This document shows positions 8,636 to 14,750 of a stretch of DNA of 36,217 nucleotides, one piece after another. The stretch's first letter is position 1, and every line of letters starts with the position of its first letter. The notes beneath the pieces are model-generated. The model was not told the DNA's origin. It saw nothing but the letters and a program-made list of their open reading frames with translations, and did no database searches. The stretch is from Cytophagales bacterium (GTDB lineage Bacteria; Bacteroidota; Bacteroidia; Cytophagales; Thermoflexibacteraceae). Made by a program: the position numbers and the translations under genes. Location: positions 1 through 36,217 of the forward strand of contig JAAFJS010000029.1 of assembly GCA_013298985.1 (NCBI GenBank), given 5' to 3'.

Positions 8636-8783
8636 TAATGTCAATCAGAGAGAAATAAAAATAAAGACTTCTTTGAAAAGTACAATAAATATCTCAAAAA
8701 AGTGAAATTTCTCTGAAAACAAACTTTAAACACGATTTCTCTAACACAAAATATTACACAAGATTTTTTAACTCATTAAAACT

Positions 8784-9611
8784 ATGAAAAATATCGCAAA
8801 ATTAATACTCGCTTTTATCTGTGGTCTTCTCCTTGTCAATGCTGCTAATGCGGCTGAATTTGTCGTTAAAGGCACTTACAATGGCAAAAATTTGTATCTC
8901 CACAATCCTCACAACGAAGACCAAGATTTTTGTATCACTGAGTTTTACATCAATGGTGTTCGCTTCACTGCTCCAAAATCAAGCGCGATTGATGTAGATT
9001 TATCTCACTTACTTTCTCAAACCAATGTTACTATCAAAATCGTACATACCGAAGTTTGCGAACCAAAATTGATGAATGCGGCTGTATTGCGTCAGAATCA
9101 AGAGTTTCATTTCAGCGCAGTAGAAATCAATAAAAATCAAATGAATTGGATTGGCAAGGGCGAGCAAAAGCATGGCGTTTACTTTTTAGAGGCTTTCAAA
9201 CACGATTCTTGGAATACCGTAAAAGTAATTAATGCGAAAAATGTTTCTGTAAACAGCACACCTTATGCAGAAGAAGTTGCTTTGCACACTGGCGTAAACA
9301 AATTTAGAGTTCGTTATGTAAATAATCATGGCAAAATGTTTTTCTCTAACGAAGTAGTTTATTTTTCAAACAAAAGCAGGGTGAGTTTTGCACCAAACAT
9401 GGTAGAAAGTAGCTTGACTTTTTCTTCAGAAGTAAAATACGAAATTCAGGACGAAAACATGAACGTAATTTTGAAGGGTGAAGGCGAGATGGTAGATTGT
9501 TCTAACTTAAAATCAGGCAGTTACTACATGGTTTACGACAATAAAACAGAGAAATTCACCAAAACAGAAGCGGTAGTTGCCGAAGGTGGAAAAACAAAAA
9601 AAGGAAATTAA
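8784..9611 (+). CDS. Secreted protein with T9SS type A-like C-terminal domain
   Basis: The 275-residue product has a signal peptide (MKNIAKLILAFICGLLLVN, cleavage near ANA). The body is beta-rich. One module around residues 30-105 has two conserved-looking cysteines (DQDFCITEF and TEVCEPKL), and a second lies around 110-200. The C-terminal stretch, about residues 215-260, reads KYEIQDENMNVILKGEG, then VDCSNLKSGSYYMVY and TEKFTK. This matches the pattern of type A sorting domains of the type IX secretion system, although extra residues follow it. Secretion by T9SS is therefore inferred; it might instead be a periplasmic protein with a similar fold. It has its own promoter and terminator, so it forms a single-gene unit. 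Confidence 0.8.
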   Translation: MKNIAKLILAFICGLLLVNAANAAEFVVKGTYNGKNLYLHNPHNEDQDFCITEFYINGVRFTAPKSSAIDVDLSHLLSQTNVTIKIVHTEVCEPKLMNAAVLRQNQEFHFSAVEINKNQMNWIGKGEQKHGVYFLEAFKHDSWNTVKVINAKNVSVNSTPYAEEVALHTGVNKFRVRYVNNHGKMFFSNEVVYFSNKSRVSFAPNMVESSLTFSSEVKYEIQDENMNVILKGEGEMVDCSNLKSGSYYMVYDNKTEKFTKTEAVVAEGGKTKKGN

Positions 9612-9615
9612 TTGA

Positions 9616-9856
9616 TGCAAGCGAAACGCTTGTAATAACAGAAGGAACAAGCGAAACGCTTGTTCCAGAAAAAAAAATAAGGAACAAGCGAAACGCTTGT
9701 TCCAGAGGAAGCGAGAAAGAAATCATAGTTAAAAAAGTTTTAGAAATCTTGGGAAACCGATTTTGCCTTTGGCGGAATCGGTTTTTTGTTGGGTGAAAAA
9801 GCACAAGCGAAACGCTTATTCCAGCGAAAAAAATAAGGCACAGGCGCGCCTGTGCC
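9616..9856. repeat. Cluster of short palindromes (GGAACAAGCG type)
   Basis: Palindromes recur right after the stop codon. There is a partial copy at 9616-9634, two perfect copies at 9644-9666 and 9681-9703 (GGAACAAGCG, AAA loop, CGCTTGTTCC), and a decayed copy at 9801-9822. A different perfect 20-bp palindrome lies at 9837-9856 (GGCACAGGCG with CGCCTGTGCC). Copies 2 and 3 are identical over 23 nt. Spacing is irregular, so this is not a CRISPR array. The copies before 9754 lie upstream of the terminator and so within the 3' untranslated region. Confidence 0.8.
9754..9787 (+). terminator. Strong intrinsic terminator
   Basis: AAACCGATT (9754-9762) pairs with AATCGGTTT (9776-9784). The stem continues inwards through two T-G pairs to GCC/GGC around a TTT loop. 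Six T residues end at 9787. It terminates the transcript of the secreted protein gene. Confidence 0.85.
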
Positions 9857-9891
9857 AGTGTGAGAAACACTTATTCCAGCGAAAAGAGTTA

Positions 9892-10998
9892 TCACTTTCC
9901 TATTTTTCTTACTTCCTCGCTAATAAATTGGATTTGTTCTTCAGTCAGGTTCGTGCTTGAAGGCAGGTATAAGCCATTTTCCCAAATATTTTCGGCAACA
10001 GGACAAGCTATTTGCCTGAACCCCTTGCGCGATTGCAAACAAGGTTGGATATTCATTGGACAGAAAAAAGTGCGCGTGTCTATGCCCGCCTGCTTGAGTT
10101 TTTGCATCAATTCGTCGCGAGTCGCCCCAAACTCAGGTTTCACCACGATTCCATACATCCAAAACACATTTTTCGCCCAGTCCATGGTATAAGGAATTTG
10201 TATGCCTTTGATTCCTTCCAAGTGCTTGTCATAGCGGCGCGCCATAAGGATTTTGTCTGCTAAAATTTTATCTAATTTTCCTACCTGTACCAAGCCCATC
10301 GCTGCTTGGTAGCCCGTCATGCGGAAGTTAAAACCCGCTTCCTCATGCCTAAAACGCGGCTGAGTAAACGCCAGATTGCGGAGTAAGCGCAGTTTGTCAG
10401 CATATTCCTTGTTATTAGTCAGCACCATGCCGCCTTCGCCCGTAGTGATGATTTTGTTGGCATAAAAGCTAAAACAAGCCATATCGCCAAAGCTACCTAC
10501 TACCTTTCCCCTGCACGTTGCGCCATGTGCCTCTGCCGCGTCCTCTATGACGATAAGATGGTGTTTTTCAGCAATTTGCATAAGTCTATCCATATCTACT
10601 GGGTGTCCGTAGAGGTGAACGGGAATGATGGCTTTTGTGCGGGGTGTTATCAGAGATTCTATCAAATCCAAATCTAAATTCCAAGTAAGTGCCTCAGAAT
10701 CAACAGGTACAGGAATGGCGTTGTTGTGAATAACTGCCAAGGCAGTCGCAATATTGGTGCTGGCACTGACCAAAACCTCATCACCTTCGCCAATACCCGC
10801 GGCGGTAACGGCAACATGAAGCGCAGTAGAGCCATTGGACACAGCAACGCCATATTTTACACCACAATAATTGGCAAAAGCCTGCTCAAAATCAGGGATA
10901 TACTGCCCAAAAGAACCTGAAATTTCGCCTTTGCGGAGGGCATCAACGACGGCGGCAATTTCATCTTCCTCGATGATAGGGTCAAAAACTTGAATCAT
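9892..10998 (-). CDS. DegT/DnrJ/EryC1/StrS-family sugar aminotransferase
   Basis: The product has 368 residues when started at the ATG at 10998 (MIQVFDPIIEEDE), the usual N-terminus of the family; an ATG 48 nt further upstream is in frame but adds non-family residues. The PLP-binding lysine is K182 in FSFYANKIITTGEGG. EDAAEAHGA (152-160) and the substrate-loop GISGSF-like segment GEISGSFGQ (24-32) are also present. The sequence is closest in feel to GDP-perosamine synthase-type enzymes, which aminate a keto-sugar for surface polysaccharide. The exact sugar cannot be told. It lies 54 bp after the SIMPL gene on the same strand and may be the last gene of that operon. A CAAAAATA box (TATTTTTG on minus, 11013-11020) could give an extra internal promoter. 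Confidence 0.93.
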   Translation of the reverse strand: MIQVFDPIIEEDEIAAVVDALRKGEISGSFGQYIPDFEQAFANYCGVKYGVAVSNGSTALHVAVTAAGIGEGDEVLVSASTNIATALAVIHNNAIPVPVDSEALTWNLDLDLIESLITPRTKAIIPVHLYGHPVDMDRLMQIAEKHHLIVIEDAAEAHGATCRGKVVGSFGDMACFSFYANKIITTGEGGMVLTNNKEYADKLRLLRNLAFTQPRFRHEEAGFNFRMTGYQAAMGLVQVGKLDKILADKILMARRYDKHLEGIKGIQIPYTMDWAKNVFWMYGIVVKPEFGATRDELMQKLKQAGIDTRTFFCPMNIQPCLQSRKGFRQIACPVAENIWENGLYLPSSTNLTEEQIQFISEEVRKIGK

Positions 10999-11052
10999 GG
11001 TAATTTTTTTTACAAAAATAATGAAATTTATCAAAAATTTTCTCACTCTTTA

Positions 11053-11955
11053 CTACTGCCTTTTGAGGGAGTAGCGCACTTTGAGCGCGTAAGTAAACTG
11101 AGGAACAGGCTCTATAATTTGCGGATTAATGACCAAATCAAATTTTTGATAGGATATTTTTTCATAAAACGCAGTTTGTGGTTTATTAACTTGATTGACG
11201 GCTGAGTTTCTTTTGACATTTTGTAGGGAAGGGCTGCTAAATGCTGTATAATTTTTATAACGTTCTGGGGGATAGATACTTGCATAATTTTCTGCTACCA
11301 CTTGGAAACGGCTTCCAAAAGTTAATCCTAATTTTTTAAAACTTTGTATCTTCTTGTTTATCAGATTGATAGCCGTATTTCGCAGGGAATCATACACAGT
11401 TTCCATATTTTCTACTACGTAATCAACCTTGATAATGTCATAGATTTCAAACTTTGCCGCTTCTGTCAAAATCTGCTCAAAGTTATCCGCATTTTTATAA
11501 CTGATGTGCATATTTTTGTTCAGATGAAAACCCGCAGGAACTTCTTGGTAGGTCTTGCTGAACAACCTTTTCTCTGTTTCATATTCATAAACAGGCACTT
11601 GGGAAATAAAATCTATGCTAATTTCGCTTTTTTTGATGCCCAAGGCGAGCAACTTTTCAGTAAAGCCATTGATGCGCTGATTCATCAAAGCATTACAACT
11701 TTCCGCACTTTCTCCAACTTGTGCCAGCCCAATTAGTACAACGTAACTATCTGTTTTTGTATTCATTAGCACATTTGCGCCAATGACAATGGTGCTGTCA
11801 TCTTCGAACTGTACCTCTGGAAAACTGAGATTCATAGGAAACGTACTATTTCCATAATTGGCATTGCCCGTTTCGCGATAGCTGGCATTGCCCTTGACCT
11901 GCGCCTGTGCGTTTATACAAGCCAAACACAAGATTAAAAACAAAAATGATTTCAT
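11053..11955 (-). CDS. SIMPL (DUF541)-domain exported protein
   Basis: The 300-residue product starts with a signal peptide (MKSFLFLILCLACINAQAQ). The middle has the SIMPL/DUF541 pattern: NALMNQRINGFTEKLLALGI followed by KKSEISIDFISQVPVYEYE (about 86-125). A second half follows with DSLRNTAINLINKKIQSFKKLGL (about 190-212), another typical piece. SIMPL proteins are exported or periplasmic and their biochemical role is unsettled. The gene lies 24 bp after the histidine kinase gene and 54 bp before the aminotransferase gene, all on the minus strand, so co-transcription is likely. Confidence 0.85.
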   Translation of the reverse strand: MKSFLFLILCLACINAQAQVKGNASYRETGNANYGNSTFPMNLSFPEVQFEDDSTIVIGANVLMNTKTDSYVVLIGLAQVGESAESCNALMNQRINGFTEKLLALGIKKSEISIDFISQVPVYEYETEKRLFSKTYQEVPAGFHLNKNMHISYKNADNFEQILTEAAKFEIYDIIKVDYVVENMETVYDSLRNTAINLINKKIQSFKKLGLTFGSRFQVVAENYASIYPPERYKNYTAFSSPSLQNVKRNSAVNQVNKPQTAFYEKISYQKFDLVINPQIIEPVPQFTYALKVRYSLKRQ

Positions 11956-11979
11956 CTAAATTATTTTTTTAGTTTTAGT

Positions 11980-14019
11980 TTACGTAATTACCTCGTCTTT
12001 TGCAAAGGGAAAATATACCTTGAAAATTGTCCCCACATTTAGCTCACTTTCCACCTCTACCTCTCCGCCAAGTGCTTCTATCTGCGTTTTGACCAAGTAC
12101 AAGCCCAGCCCCTTGCCATCTACGTGCGTGTGCATACGCTGGTACATTCCAAATATTTTGTATTTGTCCATATTTTCCATCTCAATCCCCACGCCATTGT
12201 CTTTGACGGACAAACAAATATAATCGTCCACAATTTCGCTTTTTATTTCTATTTTTAGTGGGCGGCGTGCATACCTATATTTGATGGCATTGGAAATGAG
12301 ATTGTAAGTGATACTTTGTATGTATGTTTTTACAGAAAAAAGTTCATTTGCTTTTAAAATATCAACAGAAATCTCCGCTTTTGCGCTTTCTATTTCATGC
12401 TGGAGGCTTGCCAAGATTGTTTGCAAAATATCTGTTAAGTATATCTTTTCCAGTGTTTTATCAAAACTATTCCTAATCGCAATCACTTGAGTTAGGTCTT
12501 TGATGGTGCTGTCCAAATCCATAGTTGCCTGCTCCAAATATGACCAAATTTCTTGATTAAGAGGGTCTTGTAGGTTTTCTTTATTATAAATATTGAGCAA
12601 GCCCTGAATCCGCGCAATGGGAGAACGGATATTGTGCGAGATAATGTAAGAAAACTGCTCTAAAGTCTGGTATTGCTGGCTGAGGTCTTTGATGGTGTGC
12701 TGCAACTCTTGGGTGCGTTCGGCTATTTTTTTCTCTAACCCAACATTCAGATACTCAATTTCTTGGGTTCGGATTGCCACTTTTTGCGCCAAATCTTCTT
12801 TTTGTGCCTCTACCAGTTTGATATTTTCTTTCTCTATTTTCTGATTTTCTTTGGTCAGCATATTGATTTTGTCAGCTAACGCAAAGGCAAGGAATAGCAT
12901 CTGCAGTGGCTCACCCGCGGGAATAAAGTGGTAAATTTCTTCCAAATAAGGAAGAACATTGAGGCGCGTAAAAAATAAATACAACTTAGTGATAAGCGGA
13001 AAACAAAAAGCAACAATGTAGAAACGTGCAGGTGAGTAGCCCTGCCTGAGCCTAATTACTGCTACAAAAAAGCCCACAATACGCATCAGGGTAGAAATAG
13101 CATTGTCTGCCCAAGCGACAAAACCATTAAAATCAAGCAGATAGGCAAGCAAATCCACCGCACAAGTAAACATCACCAACTGCAAAAGATAGTAGCTAAT
13201 TTTGTTTTCAGCAGTAACTTTTAGGAATTTTTGGGTAAAAATGACAAGAAAAAAAACAATGATAATTCTGAATAAAAACAAATCAATGAAAAACCTGCTC
13301 GAATTGTCAAATAAAGAGGAAAATCCTGCACTGTGATACAGCAATAAGCCATAAGTAGCCACATAAAGTAGGTAATAAATATAAGCCTGCTCTCTGGTAG
13401 TAAAAAAGACAAATAAGTTATAAAGAAACATGGAGAAAATAATCCCCAAATAAAGCACCACTAAGGCATTTTTTTTGGAAAGAGAAGGAAAAATGCTTTG
13501 GTAAGTACCAAGGCTAATAGGAATATTTAGCCAGCTTTTGCTTCGTAGGGAAATATAGAAAGTGCCTGTTTCGCTTGTTTTGGTGGGTAGCCCGATGATG
13601 AAATTATTGAGTAAGACATCTTTGGAAGCCGCAGAAAGTGCCGCACCTGTCGAAATTACTTTTATAATTTCCTGTTCATCAGCCAGATAATAAACTGTGA
13701 TGCTATCAATATTAGGATTGTCTATTTCCAGCAAACATTTTTGACTGGTACTATTCCTGACTTGGAATTTGAGCCAAATAGTAGAAGTGGTAATATCAAA
13801 ATTGGGAATGGTTTGCGAAGAAAGCTGAAACTTGGGCTGAAAAGAAGGTGCAATAACTTGCTGAACAGTCAGTTTGGCAGAGGGGTCGTCATAAAAATAC
13901 AATAATTTCCCGATACTTAGTGTTTGCTTTTCTTCACTAAGCGTAATCAACGGCTGAGAAAATAGGGGTCTGCCAAAAACTACAATCAGCAATATAAAAA
14001 ACAATCTATTCATTATCAA
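11980..14019 (-). CDS. 7TMR-DISM-type sensor histidine kinase
   Basis: The 679-residue product has a signal peptide (1-21), then an extracellular beta-sandwich of the 7TMR-DISMED2 type (about 25-175, with TSTIWLKFQVRN). Seven transmembrane helices follow at about 183-390. A coiled coil (390-455) leads to a HisKA domain with SYIISHNIRSPIAR (phosphoacceptor H462). The HATPase domain has an N-box at NLISNAIKY (573-581), DNGVGI (607-612) and GKGLGL (635-640). No receiver domain is fused and no response regulator is adjacent. The ligand is unknown; in this receptor class the outer domain may bind carbohydrate. Alternative start: Met3. A TATCTTTG box lies 53 bp upstream. Confidence 0.94.
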   Translation of the reverse strand: MIMNRLFFILLIVVFGRPLFSQPLITLSEEKQTLSIGKLLYFYDDPSAKLTVQQVIAPSFQPKFQLSSQTIPNFDITTSTIWLKFQVRNSTSQKCLLEIDNPNIDSITVYYLADEQEIIKVISTGAALSAASKDVLLNNFIIGLPTKTSETGTFYISLRSKSWLNIPISLGTYQSIFPSLSKKNALVVLYLGIIFSMFLYNLFVFFTTREQAYIYYLLYVATYGLLLYHSAGFSSLFDNSSRFFIDLFLFRIIIVFFLVIFTQKFLKVTAENKISYYLLQLVMFTCAVDLLAYLLDFNGFVAWADNAISTLMRIVGFFVAVIRLRQGYSPARFYIVAFCFPLITKLYLFFTRLNVLPYLEEIYHFIPAGEPLQMLFLAFALADKINMLTKENQKIEKENIKLVEAQKEDLAQKVAIRTQEIEYLNVGLEKKIAERTQELQHTIKDLSQQYQTLEQFSYIISHNIRSPIARIQGLLNIYNKENLQDPLNQEIWSYLEQATMDLDSTIKDLTQVIAIRNSFDKTLEKIYLTDILQTILASLQHEIESAKAEISVDILKANELFSVKTYIQSITYNLISNAIKYRYARRPLKIEIKSEIVDDYICLSVKDNGVGIEMENMDKYKIFGMYQRMHTHVDGKGLGLYLVKTQIEALGGEVEVESELNVGTIFKVYFPFAKDEVIT

Positions 14020-14071
14020 TTATTTATGATTCTAACAATGCCATTTTTTGTCCATTAACAAATCTAATTTG

Positions 14072-14079
14072 CAAAGATA
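14072..14079 (-). promoter_or_regulatory. Promoter -7 box of the histidine kinase operon
   Basis: On the minus strand this is TATCTTTG, matching TAnnTTTG. The predicted start near 14065 leaves about 45 nt before the kinase start codon. No clear -33 TTG was found at the right distance. Confidence 0.6.
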
Positions 14080-14121
14080 AAAAATAGTGCGTACTAAATC
14101 ATTAAATAAGTCAGGCTGTCC

Positions 14122-14241
14122 ATAAAAAAACAGTCTTAGCGCAAAGCACCAAGACTGTTTCAATGATTGTTTCAAATTTACCCCTTATTAAATATCTTAA
14201 AAGTATTTCTTTGAAAAATACTATTTTTTCTTATTTATTTA
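14122..14241 (-). ncRNA. Candidate small RNA, copy A
   Basis: A minus-strand unit of about 120 nt. The promoter is TTATTG (CAATAA at 14275-14280), 20 bp, then TAATTTTG (CAAAATTA at 14247-14254). The body carries AAGGGGTAAATTTGAAAC. The 3' end is AAACAGTCTT, an inner GTGC/GCGC stem around TTT, AAGACTGTTT and seven T residues (14128-14160 with the T-run at 14124-14130). The RNA ends are inferred from these elements. No start codon with a sensible frame was found in it. A paralogous unit follows upstream (copy B). Confidence 0.6.
14124..14160 (-). terminator. Terminator of small-RNA copy A
   Basis: On the minus strand a 15-bp nearly perfect stem (outer AAACAGTCTT/AAGACTGTTT, inner GTGC/GCGC) with a TTT loop is followed by seven T residues. 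The apical GTGCTTTG is shared with copy B while the outer stem is entirely different. Confidence 0.85.
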
Positions 14242-14246
14242 TGTTA

Positions 14247-14280
14247 CAAAATTACTACAACTTTCTCAATGCTACAATAA
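14247..14280 (-). promoter_or_regulatory. Promoter of small-RNA copy A
   Basis: On the minus strand: TTATTG, 20-bp spacer, TAATTTTG. Both parts fit the Bacteroidota consensus. The eight bases and the next six (TAACAT) are identical in copy B. Confidence 0.7.
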
Positions 14281-14415
14281 GTTTTCTTACTCAAAAATGA
14301 TAAGTAGTCATACTTATTTTTATCTATGTAAAACTGCTTAGTTTTATTATTTTTATTTGTAACTATTTGTTTATTAATTTTTTACAGATAAAGAAGATAA
14401 ATAAATTGACATTTT

Positions 14416-14454
14416 AAGAAAAAGTCAATTTCAGCACAAAGCACTGAAATTGAC
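14416..14454 (-). terminator. Terminator of small-RNA copy B
   Basis: On the minus strand GTCAATTTCA pairs with TGAAATTGAC (10 bp). The stem continues through GTGC/GTGC around TTT and is followed by TTTTTCTT. Confidence 0.85.
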
Positions 14455-14471
14455 CGAATAATTATTTCAAA

Positions 14472-14487
14472 CGGTTCGCCGTAGCGA
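14472..14487 (+). repeat. 16-nt element inserted in small-RNA copy B
   Basis: CGGTTCGCCGTAGCGA sits between TTTCAAA and TTTACCCC. In copy A the same flanks are directly joined (about 14170-14184). Related copies occur at 25682-25697 (same strand, two differences) and 5562-5577 (opposite strand, three differences). It can fold as TCGC-CGTA-GCGA. Confidence 0.7.
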
Positions 14488-14584
14488 TTTACCCCCTTAA
14501 TAAATATCATAAAAGAAATTCTAAATTTTTTATGAACCTTCTGTTCTTTGATTTTTACAATTTCCTTTATGCTATATGATGTTA

Positions 14585-14592
14585 CAAAATTA
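14585..14592 (-). promoter_or_regulatory. Promoter -7 box of small-RNA copy B
   Basis: TAATTTTG on the minus strand, identical to copy A over 14 bases. The best TTTG upstream is only 13 bp away, shorter than usual, so this promoter may be weaker than that of copy A. Confidence 0.5.
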
Positions 14593-14750
14593 GCACCAAC
14601 TATGCCAAAAAGCTATCAGCTATCTCACTCAAAATAAGTAAGTAATAACACTCAAAATTTGGCTTTCTTGCTTTTTAGCCAAAAAAATCGCATATTTAAA
14701 AGACTATTTAGCCTTTGCGACAGCTCTAAAACCATAACTTTTAGCTTTAT

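Larger units (their letters stand above)
7963..8783. other. Gene-free stretch: C-rich repeat, hairpins, terminator, promoter
   Basis: In order the gap holds a C-rich palindromic repeat (7982-8019), a GC-rich two-part hairpin (8067-8101), a small hairpin (AACTC/GAGTT at 8111-8124) and an intrinsic terminator (8149-8177). About 430 bp of very AT-rich DNA follows, and then the promoter of the next gene (8604-8635). The hairpins before the terminator could be the 3' untranslated part of the SusCD transcript or a separate small RNA. No protein-coding frame was seen. Confidence 0.55.
14416..14578 (-). ncRNA. Candidate small RNA, copy B
   Basis: A minus-strand unit of about 160 nt related to copy A. 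It shares TAATTTTGTAACAT at its start, TCAAAGAA, GATATTTATTAAGGGG and GTAAAT in the body, and a terminator hairpin with apical GTGCTTTG. A 16-nt block at 14472-14487 interrupts sequence that is continuous in copy A. A frame starting at an in-frame ATG before the AAGGGGG could code about 45 residues through the terminator, but copy A has stops in the equivalent frame, so a protein product is unlikely. RNA ends are inferred. Confidence 0.55.
14020..14750. other. Gene-free stretch with tandem small-RNA-like units
   Basis: This 731-bp gap contains the kinase promoter and two related minus-strand units (14122-14254 and 14416-14592), each with a TAATTTTG box and a terminator hairpin. About 160 bp of AT-rich DNA before the plus-strand gene at 14751 holds a TAGCCTTTG stretch near 14709. 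That is one base too long for a standard promoter box. No convincing protein-coding frame was seen. Confidence 0.6.

Noticed and set aside
9616-9856. Possible CRISPR array
   Set aside because: The repeats are palindromes with irregular spacing, decay unevenly and have no uniform spacers; no cas gene is near.
9763-10192. Plus-strand frames of 65 and 110 codons
   Set aside because: They start within the palindrome/terminator region and run antisense to the aminotransferase gene.
14416-14560. Protein of about 45 residues from copy B of the small-RNA pair
   Set aside because: The frame runs through the terminator hairpin and the inserted 16-nt block, and copy A has stop codons at the matching place.
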